A stretch of DNA of 53,529 nt. Origin: Bacteroidota bacterium. Its GTDB lineage: Bacteria; Bacteroidota; Bacteroidia; UKL13-3. A program made the position numbers and the translations under genes. The stretch lies in contig JAIXSO010000064.1 of NCBI GenBank assembly GCA_027484685.1, positions 1 to 53,529 of the forward strand, read 5' to 3'. Below the pieces are notes generated by a model that had not been told where the DNA came from, ran no database searches, and saw only the letters and a program-made list of their open reading frames with translations. Below are positions 1-8,541 of the stretch, one piece after another; within the stretch, counting starts at the first letter, position 1; every line of letters starts with the position of its first letter.

Positions 1-2
1 AT

Positions 3-101
3 TCTTTTTTTCCTAAAAAGCCATCTATCAGAAAAGATGTAGAAGAAACAAATCCTGAAATGTTAATGTTGTTTGATCAACAACTTTCATTAGTGGCTTA
101 A
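3..101 (+). CDS. C-terminal end of an unidentified protein (5' end outside window)
   Basis: An open frame enters from the left edge and stops at TAA 99-101, giving 32 residues that end in LMLFDQQLSLVA. The tail is hydrophilic with a KKPSIRKDVEETN stretch and looks like a genuine C-terminus rather than random sequence, but I do not recognise the family. It converges on the truncated serine hydrolase on the other strand, with only 41 nt between them. It could be the end of a transposase or another mobile gene, since the neighbouring hydrolase is broken at this point, but nothing visible proves that. Confidence 0.35.
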   Translation, partial: SFFPKKPSIRKDVEETNPEMLMLFDQQLSLVA

Positions 102-142
102 ACCGAACTCAGGTTAATAACCAATTGAGCTAATTTGAATAT

Positions 143-328
143 TTACTTTTTTACTCCTAAAACATTTAATTCTAAAATATTTTGAGAAGAAACCACTGCG
201 TAACCTAACTCTGGAATTTGATACAGTTTTCTGATGCTATCGGCAAAAGAAAAAGCAGTTTGAGCAGTGACTAACCTCACAGCAAGCTGAAAACAAACCA
301 CAAAACATATACTTTTTCTTTTACTCAT
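143..328 (-). pseudogene. N-terminal fragment of a serine hydrolase (beta-lactamase-related, S12 family)
   Basis: The 61 codons encode a signal peptide ending VTA-Q and then a stretch (SIRKLYQIPELGYAVVSS) typical of the mature N-terminus of class C beta-lactamase-like serine hydrolases, just before the catalytic SxxK region. The frame stops at TAA 143-145 and neither other frame downstream continues the fold, so the catalytic domain is missing rather than frameshifted. It follows the SRPBCC gene by 11 nt, so it was probably the third gene of that operon before a deletion or insertion removed its 3' part. A complete relative lies at 1567-2943. The family call is from motif memory on a short fragment. 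Confidence 0.55.
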
Positions 329-339
329 CCTCTAATAAA

Positions 340-801
340 TTACATACTCATTTTTGCAAGTTCACTTTCTAGTTTATCAAAATTTTCTTCGTTTTTATCT
401 ACTGCAAAAACTTTAATTTTTTTGCACTCTTCGGCAGTATTAAACAGCATTTTAAAAACCAGCTTTGTTTCATTATCTGATAGAGATTCAAAGGCTGCAA
501 CTACCTGAAAAATGGGCTGCGAAAATCGTTTCCAAGCTATTAACGATGGCTCAATAATTTTAATAAACTCACACTCGTTTACATAGTTTCCTTTATCAGG
601 GCCATGCATTACAAAACTCCACTTACCTCCTACCCTAAATTCAAACTGTGTAAAAGTATTGGTAAAACCCAACGGACCCCACCAATTTTTTAAATGATTA
701 GGCTCTGACCAAGCCCTAAAAAGCAATTGCTGTGGCACATTAAATATGCGAGAACTTACTATTTCGCAATCAGGAGTAGTTGTTAAAATTGCAGTTGTCA
801 T
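340..801 (-). CDS. SRPBCC (AHSA1-like) domain protein
   Basis: A 153-residue single-domain protein of the START/SRPBCC superfamily, AHSA1-like branch. Diagnostic features are the N-terminal VSSRIFNVPQQLLFRAWSEP strand-helix, the WWGP motif at 40-43, FRVGGKW at 55-61 and a C-terminal amphipathic helix. These proteins form a hydrophobic ligand cavity; substrates are usually unknown, so no reaction is assigned. It has no signal peptide and is presumably cytoplasmic. It lies 15 nt after the GNAT gene and 11 nt before the truncated hydrolase, consistent with one minus-strand transcription unit. Confidence 0.85.
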   Translation of the reverse strand: MTTAILTTTPDCEIVSSRIFNVPQQLLFRAWSEPNHLKNWWGPLGFTNTFTQFEFRVGGKWSFVMHGPDKGNYVNECEFIKIIEPSLIAWKRFSQPIFQVVAAFESLSDNETKLVFKMLFNTAEECKKIKVFAVDKNEENFDKLESELAKMSM

Positions 802-816
802 AAAATTTCTATATAA

Positions 817-1284
817 TTAAGTTAGTTGGTAAATAAACTCTTCAATTTCCATATTTCGAGCGTTGGCAAATCCTTTATCTTTACCAATGGTTTTAAAACC
901 ACATTTCTCAAGTACCCTTTGAGAGCCAAAATTATCGAAAGCAACTCTAGCAAATAATGGACGTTTAACTGCATTGTTTACAAACATTTTTAAAGCCAAG
1001 GTAGCTAAACCTTTGCCCCAATAAGGTTGATCTATCCAATATGAAATATTGGTTTCGCCCATCATATCAAAATGAGCTACACTGCCAATAATTTTATTTT
1101 GCAAGCGTATAGTTTGCATGTTTATTTCAGGATTTGCTACAATTTTAGTCCACTTATCCATGTAAAACTCTTTATCTGTAGGATTTTCGGGCGTAAAAGC
1201 TGCGATCCAAATGCCATCTTTATTGGTTTGAAACTCAAATAATATTTCCAAATCAGCATGTATTGTTTTGATTAATTCAATCAC
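817..1284 (-). CDS. GNAT family N-acetyltransferase
   Basis: This 155-residue protein has the GNAT fold: a strand ending in an acetyl-CoA-binding loop (WIDQPYWGKGLATLAL, about 83-98, matching the Q/R-x-x-G-x-G/A pyrophosphate-binding pattern) and then NFGSQRVLEKCGF (118-130), the usual motif B of RimJ/RimL-like enzymes. The substrate could be a protein N-terminus, an amino acid or a small amine; the sequence does not decide. It is the promoter-proximal gene of a short minus-strand unit with the SRPBCC gene. Confidence 0.85.
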   Translation of the reverse strand: MIELIKTIHADLEILFEFQTNKDGIWIAAFTPENPTDKEFYMDKWTKIVANPEINMQTIRLQNKIIGSVAHFDMMGETNISYWIDQPYWGKGLATLALKMFVNNAVKRPLFARVAFDNFGSQRVLEKCGFKTIGKDKGFANARNMEIEEFIYQLT

Positions 1285-1566
1285 TGTTTTTTAGTTTAAA
1301 AGTTCAAAAAGTAATTATGCTTTATGTTTCTTAAATAGCTAGTAAAATTAACTGATATCAAAATTAAGCATTGCCCTTATTTATTTTATTACAAACATAT
1401 TTAATATAACCACTTTATCAAGGCTAATTTAACAAGTAGTCACTTTTTACAATTATGTTTTCCAGATAAACAATGAATTGTAATATTATAATTATCAGCA
1501 CAATAAAAAAAGGCTACTTAATTGATTAAGCAGCCTTTTTAAGTTTCACTATTATTTAAATTTCAA
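1285..1566. other. Intergenic region without a gene
   Basis: I see no coding potential in these 282 nt. They contain the upstream region of the GNAT gene and, near 1507-1540, the terminator of the serine hydrolase gene. Two genes transcribed the same way are separated here, so the GNAT promoter should also lie here, but no convincing TAnnTTTG element stands out. Confidence 0.5.
1507..1540 (-). terminator. Rho-independent terminator of the serine hydrolase gene
   Basis: A stem pairs AAAAGGCT-A-CTTAAT with ATTAAG-C-AGCCTTTT around a two-base loop and ends in a T-run on both strands. It lies 27 nt beyond the stop of the minus-strand serine hydrolase gene. Confidence 0.8.
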
Positions 1567-2943
1567 CTATTTACTTAATACAATTTTTTGTACAAACGTA
1601 CCTTGATCGGTAACTCCATTTATAAAATAAACACCTTGGTTTAAATGGCTAATATCAATTGGTAGGTTACTTGTATTTAAATTATTTAACTCTAACACCT
1701 TTTTTCCATTTAAGTTAGTAACGGTTAAATTAGTAATAGGCTCATTGCTTTGAATATTAACCAAACCTTGGCTAGGATTTGGAAATACATCAACTTGAGT
1801 TTTAGCGGTATTATTTAACTCGTTTACACCTACTTTTAGTGCTACTAAATCTTTGTGTAAGTTAAATACTATTCGGGTTAATATGGTATTGTTATCAATA
1901 CTATCTTGGTTGGTTAAAACCGAAATACTTACTTTGGTAATTGGGTCAAAAATGTTTTCGTTAATACCTCCAATATTGGTTCCTCCATGTCCGTAAACAG
2001 TGCGTCCATTAAAGTTATTGTATGAAAATATACCCAATCCATAACCTGCTCCGCTTCCAATACTTCTGGTAGTTTTTAATTTAACCAACATACTATCTGA
2101 AATTATTTTATTGGTATTAAACAATCCATTTAAATATTGCACATTATCATCAGCTGTGGCATATAATCCGCCCGCTGCCCAAGCTACGCTGTTCATAGCA
2201 TCGTAACTTAAACCCAATTGTTCCCAATCGGTTAACCTAGGAAAACCAATACCTACGCTCCAATGATGGGCTACTTCGGCACTTGTTGTTTCTTCGCTTA
2301 AAAGCTTGGTATTGGTTATGTTTAAAGGTGTATAAATATAGGTTTGATAAGCATTGGCTAACGACTTACCTGTAACTTGTTTTATAATTAATCCTGCCAA
2401 TAAAAAATTAGAGTTTGAATATTCCCAGCTAGTGCCAGGAGCAAAAGTAGGTGCCGGAATATATGGCACAATTTCTTCTGGAGTCCATTTTTTGGTTAAA
2501 TCAGCATTTACAAGTTCCCAAAACGCAGCATTTTCAGTATAACTGGCCACACCACTGGTATGATTCAATAACTGAATAATGGTTATTTTTCCATTTATGT
2601 TTGGATTATTGGTGAACCATTTGCCTATGGTATCGCTTAAGCTTAATAACTTTAACTCATGCAATTTTAAAACTACTGAACTGGTATAAGTTTTGGTATT
2701 GCTGCCAAGTGTAAAAAGCATTTCGTTTGTAGCAGGCACACCCTCATGCGATACGCCATAACTGCGTTTCCAAACGCCCATATTAGGTATTAACACTGCC
2801 GCAGCCGAACCTTTAATATTTAATTTAGTACATAAACTATCGTAAGTTCTATCGAGTTTATTAGCAATGTTAGCAGGCACTTGTGCCCGTAAAGTATTGG
2901 CACCTAAAAGACAAAGAAAACTTAAAGAGTATATTTTTTTCAT
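1567..2943 (-). CDS. Secreted serine hydrolase (beta-lactamase-related, S12) with T9SS sorting domain
   Basis: A 458-residue exported serine hydrolase of the penicillin-binding/class C beta-lactamase fold. I chose the ATG at 2943 because it begins a clean signal peptide (MKKIYSLSFLCLLGANTLRA, cleaved before Q21); the frame stays open for another 32 codons upstream without signal-like features. Catalytic motifs are SNTK at 81-84 (SxxK), YSN at 175-177 (YxN) and HGG at 319-321 (in place of KTG). Residues about 384-458 (VDVFPNPSQG through FVQKIVLSK) form a type A T9SS C-terminal sorting domain, so the protein should cross the outer membrane by T9SS and stay on the surface or be released. Members act as D-aminopeptidases, esterases or beta-lactamases; the substrate is not predictable here. 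Confidence 0.9.
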   Translation of the reverse strand: MKKIYSLSFLCLLGANTLRAQVPANIANKLDRTYDSLCTKLNIKGSAAAVLIPNMGVWKRSYGVSHEGVPATNEMLFTLGSNTKTYTSSVVLKLHELKLLSLSDTIGKWFTNNPNINGKITIIQLLNHTSGVASYTENAAFWELVNADLTKKWTPEEIVPYIPAPTFAPGTSWEYSNSNFLLAGLIIKQVTGKSLANAYQTYIYTPLNITNTKLLSEETTSAEVAHHWSVGIGFPRLTDWEQLGLSYDAMNSVAWAAGGLYATADDNVQYLNGLFNTNKIISDSMLVKLKTTRSIGSGAGYGLGIFSYNNFNGRTVYGHGGTNIGGINENIFDPITKVSISVLTNQDSIDNNTILTRIVFNLHKDLVALKVGVNELNNTAKTQVDVFPNPSQGLVNIQSNEPITNLTVTNLNGKKVLELNNLNTSNLPIDISHLNQGVYFINGVTDQGTFVQKIVLSK

Positions 2944-3029
2944 AAAATTAAATTGTTTTTTTTTACAAATAATGGATTTTAAATAATTACACCCAAACCA
3001 TTTATTTGAACGGCTTATTAAGCTATTTT

Positions 3030-3533
3030 CTAATAACACATTTGCTCAATTAACAGAGATAAATGCGGATATTGATTTGTTAAACTTTCTTTATTTGCCA
3101 ATTCAAAATCTGCAAAATCAAAACCGGGTGATACGGTACAGCCCACTAAACTAAAGCCATTGGGTACTTCGCAACGCGAGCCAAACCAATTACCTGCTTT
3201 TATTACACATTGAAAGGTTTCGCCATTTTCTATATCGGCTCCTAGTTTATGAGTAATTAAGTTTCCGTCAGGTTCAATTTCGTATACAGTTAGGGTTTGT
3301 CCGTAATAAAAATGCCACATTTCATCGCTGGCTATTTTATGAAAAGCCGAAAACTGCCCATGTTCTAATAAAAAATAAATTCCTGTACTTATATTTCTAT
3401 TTCCTTTAAAATCATTGGGTAAATTTTGCTTATTTATTTCAAAATTGGAACGATACGTTTCTTTAAACGAACCACCTTCTACATGTTTGGTTAAACCCAA
3501 TTTATTAATAAAGTAATCGGCTGTGTATTTCAT
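3030..3533 (-). CDS. Cupin superfamily protein, DUF985 type
   Basis: A 167-residue single-domain beta-barrel protein of the DUF985 (cupin_5) family. Characteristic stretches are KHVEGGSFKETYRS near the N-terminus, STGIYFLLEHGQFSAFHKI, SDEMWHFYYG and the C-terminal VSPGFDFADFELA. Family members have a metal-binding cupin pocket; a sugar- or nucleotide-sugar-related role has been proposed, but the activity is generally undefined. It ends 86 nt upstream of the serine hydrolase start and follows the flippase gene by 16 nt, so it may be the last gene transcribed with the polysaccharide operon or simply adjacent. Confidence 0.85.
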   Translation of the reverse strand: MKYTADYFINKLGLTKHVEGGSFKETYRSNFEINKQNLPNDFKGNRNISTGIYFLLEHGQFSAFHKIASDEMWHFYYGQTLTVYEIEPDGNLITHKLGADIENGETFQCVIKAGNWFGSRCEVPNGFSLVGCTVSPGFDFADFELANKESLTNQYPHLSLLIEQMCY

Positions 3534-3549
3534 TGTTTTATACTTAAAT

Positions 3550-4908
3550 TTAAATAGTTATAGAAATAACAAAAGCTGCAAGCATTAAGAAACTAAATAC
3601 AAAATATTCTACCACAGGCGTATATTCTTTGAACCTAATTCCTTCTATTTTACAGTAAATTACCAATTGAATTTTTTCAACTAAAAACGAAATGGCAGTG
3701 GCATAAGCAATGCCCGAAATGCCAAATAATTGAATAAACCAAATAGCTAAAATTACATTTACAATTAATACATTGGTAGAAACCAAATAAAATGCGCGTG
3801 TTTTTATTAAACCTGTAAGCACAGTTTGAGGGAAAATTAATCGGCTAATGATGAGTAATAATGAAATATTGAAAATTTTATATCCTTCTACCAAATCATT
3901 ATTATACAAAGCGATATACATTGGTTTACTAACAAAAAGTAAAATAATGGCCAATGGAAATAACCAATACATGAGTTTACGGCTACTATTTTTTAGCTTT
4001 TTTAACCCTTGGTTTAAAAGCCCTTGTTTGTTTAAATTGGCAATTTCGCCACTGTAAATATTACTCAACGAATTGGCCATAATTAAAAATATTGGAAGCT
4101 CTTTTGCACCATATCTAAACACAGCAAAATCGGCTTCGGTAAAATAATGAACCACTATAAAACTGTTTATATAATCCATACTTCCAGCTAAAAGTATAGA
4201 AAACATAAATGGCATTACCTTAATCATAAACTCTTGAATAAGCCTGGTGTTAATGGTAATGGTAGAGTATTTCATTAATAAAATAATGGTATAATTAAAC
4301 TTAAGCAAAGCCAAAATTACCAATAAATTTACCGCTAGATTTAAGGTTTGCCTAAAAAACAAAGGCAAACAAAGCATTAAAGTATGGGCTGTAAAAGTTA
4401 CTATACCCCAAATAATAAGTGACCGATATTTACCTTTTAGAAAAAAAATGTAATCAACTATAAATGTTGGTGTATTTAAAAAAACTACCAACGAAAACAT
4501 GTGAAAGAGGTACGTATCCTCCTTTTTATAAAATCCAAAGCAAAACGTAACAATACCTGCTAATAAAGAAAATGCCACCATTAAAGCAAAAGCATTGAAT
4601 AAAATTCGCCTCTGCTTATCTTCATTGCTTGCATTAAAAAAAGGAACCAACGTATTGCAAATACTCGATACCCAAAAAAATGTTAAACTAGAGCTTACCA
4701 CCATTAAGAATTCATAACGACTAATGATGCTTGTACCGTAACCAGGATTAAAGCGATAAAAAGCAATTTTTGCCAACACTATAGAAATTAAAAAGAAACT
4801 TCCATAACGCAAAAACTGATAAATCTGCAGCGAGTTATATTTAGTTAACTTAAGTTTTTCCTTACTTATCAATGTCGTGTTCGGGCAATATATTGCCATC
4901 TTTATCAA
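3550..4908 (-). CDS. Wzx-like polysaccharide flippase (MOP/MATE superfamily)
   Basis: A 452-residue integral membrane protein with about 12 hydrophobic segments, including internal charged loops and the paired-helix layout of polysaccharide flippases. It should move lipid-linked sugar repeat units from the cytoplasmic to the periplasmic leaflet of the inner membrane. The start overlaps the end of the Wzy-like gene by 47 nt in a different frame; a later start would reduce the overlap, but the first membrane segment begins only near residue 30, so the ATG is not critical. Last member of the four-gene polysaccharide operon. The call rests on topology and context more than on specific motifs. Confidence 0.8.
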   Translation of the reverse strand: MIKMAIYCPNTTLISKEKLKLTKYNSLQIYQFLRYGSFFLISIVLAKIAFYRFNPGYGTSIISRYEFLMVVSSSLTFFWVSSICNTLVPFFNASNEDKQRRILFNAFALMVAFSLLAGIVTFCFGFYKKEDTYLFHMFSLVVFLNTPTFIVDYIFFLKGKYRSLIIWGIVTFTAHTLMLCLPLFFRQTLNLAVNLLVILALLKFNYTIILLMKYSTITINTRLIQEFMIKVMPFMFSILLAGSMDYINSFIVVHYFTEADFAVFRYGAKELPIFLIMANSLSNIYSGEIANLNKQGLLNQGLKKLKNSSRKLMYWLFPLAIILLFVSKPMYIALYNNDLVEGYKIFNISLLLIISRLIFPQTVLTGLIKTRAFYLVSTNVLIVNVILAIWFIQLFGISGIAYATAISFLVEKIQLVIYCKIEGIRFKEYTPVVEYFVFSFLMLAAFVISITI

Positions 4909-6325
4909 CCCAATTTCTGCATATAAAGAAATAAACCATGCTCATATACATTACTACAGCCGTTGGGTTTTGTCCTAAAATTTGATTTCCATAGCTGGCA
5001 AACATAATACCAAAAAAACCCGCAGCCAAGGCTATCATTTGTGTTCGCAAATGAGGGTCTTTAATTTTGGTTATGTTATACATTCCAACCCCCAAACATA
5101 TAAATAAATGCAATAAATGCAAAGTTAAACCTACCACACCCATTTCTACCCAAATGCGAACATACCAACTATCTAATTGAACAGTGCTAAGCCAACGGCC
5201 TTTATAAAACCTATCGCCCCAACTTCCACCTGTACCAATTCCTGCTCCAATTGGCCTTGAAGCCAAATATGCTTTTAAGTTTTTTTGGTTTTCTAATCGC
5301 ACTAAAAGCGAGGGATCGTTAGGGTCTAATCCTGACCGCATACGCTGAATTTGATAATTACTACTGCCCACGGAGGTAAACTTGAGCAGCCCAAAAAACA
5401 TGCCTCCTATTAAACCGCCTATAACCAATATTTTTATATTACCAATCATTAAAAGGTAAATAAATAAACCACCAATAATTACAAACAATGGACCACGACT
5501 GCCTGAAAGGGCATAACCCCAAAATACCACCGCAAATGCAATCCAATAACCAATTTTTTGTTTCCTTGTGTTAATGGGCGAAAGCGCCAAAATAATACAA
5601 AACACCGCCATGTGAGCCATACCTGCTCCAAACTGACCAGCATCGGAATAAAACGACCAAATCCGCATTCTACCTTGAATACAATGCGTTACCTTACCAC
5701 CATCGTCTAACCATTTTTGTTCAAACGAATCTACTCCAATATAATGTTGTTTATAAGCATAAATGGATGCCACAATGGACCAACCAATGACTAATTTTAA
5801 CAAAAAGGTTAAATCCTTTCTATCGGGCATTAGTATAAGCATAAGTGGAATTTGCAAAACAGGATATAAACCTATGCCACGCATGGCGTAAAACCAAGCT
5901 TCTTTACTAGTAGCTTCTGGATTAAATAGTTCGAACATAATCCACATCATCCAAGCAAACGAAAGCCAAAATGCAGGATTATTAATACGCGCGGCTTGCT
6001 CTTTTTTAACAGTAAAAATGCACGCAATTACTGTAATGATAAAAACAGCATCTACCACCAAACCATAAGGAACTGAAGGTGGCAAATACCTACTTAAGCC
6101 ATTTACCAAAAAACTGTAATGAAAAACTGTTATAACCCCAATACGTGGATTTTTAAAAATGTAAACCAAATAAGCTACCACTAAAGGCAAACCAATCATG
6201 GCACCAGCTATGCCAATGCCTAATTTGGCTACAAAAACACCTAATGTAACCGCTATTGCAGCAACCCCAAATGAATGCAGCAATTCATTTAATTGCAAAC
6301 CTTTCTTTTGTTGTGCAAACGACAT
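4862..6325 (-). CDS. O-antigen ligase/polymerase family membrane protein (Wzy/WaaL-like)
   Basis: 487 residues with about ten to twelve transmembrane helices. The central part (YALSGSRGPLFVIIGGLFIY) and the long periplasmic loop with RxxxxxxxP..PIGAGIGTGGSW and a following SWYVRIWVEMGVVGL helix match the O-antigen ligase/polymerase superfamily (PF04932-like). Such proteins either polymerise undecaprenyl-linked repeat units or transfer glycans to an acceptor, in the periplasmic face of the inner membrane. It starts 2 nt after the co-polymerase gene ends, indicating tight co-expression with a chain-length regulator, which favours a polymerase (Wzy) role over a ligase role. Confidence 0.85.
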   Translation of the reverse strand: MSFAQQKKGLQLNELLHSFGVAAIAVTLGVFVAKLGIGIAGAMIGLPLVVAYLVYIFKNPRIGVITVFHYSFLVNGLSRYLPPSVPYGLVVDAVFIITVIACIFTVKKEQAARINNPAFWLSFAWMMWIMFELFNPEATSKEAWFYAMRGIGLYPVLQIPLMLILMPDRKDLTFLLKLVIGWSIVASIYAYKQHYIGVDSFEQKWLDDGGKVTHCIQGRMRIWSFYSDAGQFGAGMAHMAVFCIILALSPINTRKQKIGYWIAFAVVFWGYALSGSRGPLFVIIGGLFIYLLMIGNIKILVIGGLIGGMFFGLLKFTSVGSSNYQIQRMRSGLDPNDPSLLVRLENQKNLKAYLASRPIGAGIGTGGSWGDRFYKGRWLSTVQLDSWYVRIWVEMGVVGLTLHLLHLFICLGVGMYNITKIKDPHLRTQMIALAAGFFGIMFASYGNQILGQNPTAVVMYMSMVYFFICRNWVDKDGNILPEHDIDK

Positions 6326-6327
6326 AT

Positions 6328-8541
6328 TTAGTATTTTTGGCCCCCAAAAATAAGCTTCATTTTTTTACGCAACTTTGAGCGTTGCTTAGGAATTTCGCCA
6401 TAAATACTTTCTAACAAATCAGGCACTACTCTATTTAGCAATACCTTAACTTGATTTTGACGAACAGTTTCAAATTCTTTTAAAATACGTTTATCGCTAT
6501 TAGTCCAACTTTTATTTGCATGTACAATCAATATTGAAACATCTGACTGATCTAAAATTTGAATTGGAACTGGGTATTTATTTAAACTTGGTAATTCTAT
6601 AATTACAAAACTGTGTTTTCCTTCTTCCAAAGGCTTGTTATTATTGGCTTCAATTAAATCGGTAATGCTATCAGCATCCACTAATTTATCAATTACCTTA
6701 TACTCTTTTATTTGCAAATCGTGATGAGGTTTTGTACCCAATAAGGTTTCGCTTTTTGACGAAGTTTCTGGATATAACAAAATAACATCATTTTTAATTT
6801 GAGCTAATTTTGAAGAAATTAATTGTGAAAAATAACTTTTACCTTCACCGTTTTTGGTACTTAAAATGGTAATAACATGGCGTTCGGCATGAGGTTTATT
6901 ACGCTTCAATTCAATAAAAATAGAATTGATAACACGTTGAACCAAAGCCGCATTCATTTCTTCAATATTAATTACTTTACTTGACCCAATACTTAAATCG
7001 GGCAATGCACTTAATAAAGGTAAACCAATTTGATCCTCTACCCTTTCTGGCGTGCGCACAGAGTTATTCATTAACTCTCCAGCTATGTAATACGAAAGTA
7101 ATACCACAAAACCAGCTATAAAGGCAACTATAATAAGTAAACCACGTTTTGAAGGTAATGGCGTTAATGGAAAATAAGGAGTATCAACTGTTTTTAAGTT
7201 ATTACTCATTTCAATATTTTGCTGGCGCAATTTGGCTAAATTTAAACCATGTAAAATAGATAAATACTCTTTCTCGCTAATACCAATTTCGCGGTCTAAC
7301 TGACTCATGGTAGAACCCATAGGTGCAAATTGTGCATAAATTCCATCGTATTGTTTCAAGCGCGAATCGTAAACCATTAGCCTACCTCTACTTTCCTCTA
7401 ATTCAACTAATTTGGCCAACCACTCGTTAAGCAAAGCTTCTTGCGGAATCCATTCTATATTATTATTAAAGTTATAATAATCGCGGGCTTTATCTTTTAT
7501 TTTATCTTTTAAAACCTCCAACTGACTTTCCATATTGGCAACTTGGTCAGTATTCATTTTATAGGCTTTGGCATTGGCTATATTGATATTCAGTTGCGAA
7601 ATTTCTTGACGAATTTTCATCATTTCGTCATTGTTTTTCAAAACATCCGAATATTTCGACATTTTTTCTTCAATACGTGTAATGGCCGAATTAGCAGCCT
7701 CAAAACGCATTTTTTCTTTGTAATAATCGGTTAATAAATCCTCTTTACTTTCGGCCACAAACTTGGCCTGCTCGTAATAATTAATGATTTTATTATTGAT
7801 ACCAAAATCGCGCAACTTACCTTCAGAGTTTTGTAACGATCCAAACGAAAGTTTTAATTGTTCTTCAAAATATTTTACCACATTTTGAGTTTCAGAACCT
7901 TTTATTGACTTAAATCTAGCGCTAAAAGTTTGAATTAAAAAATTAAGCATATTAACTGCCACACCTGGGTCGGTAGTTTTTAAGCTCATTTCTATCATGT
8001 CAGAACTTGCTTTTCTGTTAGCTGTTAAAGCCGAAAGTATGTATTCAGGGTTGTAGTAAACATTTTTTACATTTAAAATACTGCGCACTGCATTTTTTGA
8101 AGTACTGTCTTTAATACTTCTAATACGTTTAAAGGTTCTTTCAAAACTTCCTGGCACTATCAATTTAGCCCTATCTTCTTCCGAAATTAATTCTTTCAGT
8201 GTATTAAAAGCCCTTTCGCCCAACACATCATCACTTGGTTGAGCCAAAAGTAAGTGCTGCGCCAAAAGCTTCATGCCCACTTCTTCTAGCGTTTCGCGGC
8301 TTTTTACGGTAATTAATAAGTTATCAAAAGCATTATTTACTTCAAATAAATCTATTTTGGTATCGTTATCATCGGTAATGCTATAGCCCGATGCTAAACC
8401 AGTATAAATGGTAGCATTGGTTTGGTATTCTCTTTCTTGATTGCGGGTAAGAAAAAATACGGTAACAGCCATTAACAATGGAAATAGCAATAACCACTTC
8501 CACTTTTGTGCAATTATTCTTAAAAATGAAATAATAGTCAT
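6328..8541 (-). CDS. Polysaccharide co-polymerase, Wzc/GumC-like, with degenerate BY-kinase-type P-loop domain
   Basis: 737 residues. A Wzz-type domain lies between transmembrane helices at about 14-31 and 463-485, with a long coiled-coil periplasmic region (about 200-400). The cytoplasmic C-terminal domain has a P-loop (STKNGEGKS, about 559-567) like CpsD/Wzc tyrosine kinases. However, the Walker A' aspartate motif (normally LLIDADxR) is NDVILLYPETSS, the Walker B-like strand is FVIIELPSL, and the C-terminus has only two tyrosines (YGEIP and the final Y) rather than a tyrosine cluster. So it probably controls chain length and export, but tyrosine autokinase activity is doubtful. Its start overlaps the TolC-like gene stop by one base (TAATG), suggesting translational coupling. 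Confidence 0.88.
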   Translation of the reverse strand: MTIISFLRIIAQKWKWLLLFPLLMAVTVFFLTRNQEREYQTNATIYTGLASGYSITDDNDTKIDLFEVNNAFDNLLITVKSRETLEEVGMKLLAQHLLLAQPSDDVLGERAFNTLKELISEEDRAKLIVPGSFERTFKRIRSIKDSTSKNAVRSILNVKNVYYNPEYILSALTANRKASSDMIEMSLKTTDPGVAVNMLNFLIQTFSARFKSIKGSETQNVVKYFEEQLKLSFGSLQNSEGKLRDFGINNKIINYYEQAKFVAESKEDLLTDYYKEKMRFEAANSAITRIEEKMSKYSDVLKNNDEMMKIRQEISQLNINIANAKAYKMNTDQVANMESQLEVLKDKIKDKARDYYNFNNNIEWIPQEALLNEWLAKLVELEESRGRLMVYDSRLKQYDGIYAQFAPMGSTMSQLDREIGISEKEYLSILHGLNLAKLRQQNIEMSNNLKTVDTPYFPLTPLPSKRGLLIIVAFIAGFVVLLSYYIAGELMNNSVRTPERVEDQIGLPLLSALPDLSIGSSKVINIEEMNAALVQRVINSIFIELKRNKPHAERHVITILSTKNGEGKSYFSQLISSKLAQIKNDVILLYPETSSKSETLLGTKPHHDLQIKEYKVIDKLVDADSITDLIEANNNKPLEEGKHSFVIIELPSLNKYPVPIQILDQSDVSILIVHANKSWTNSDKRILKEFETVRQNQVKVLLNRVVPDLLESIYGEIPKQRSKLRKKMKLIFGGQKY

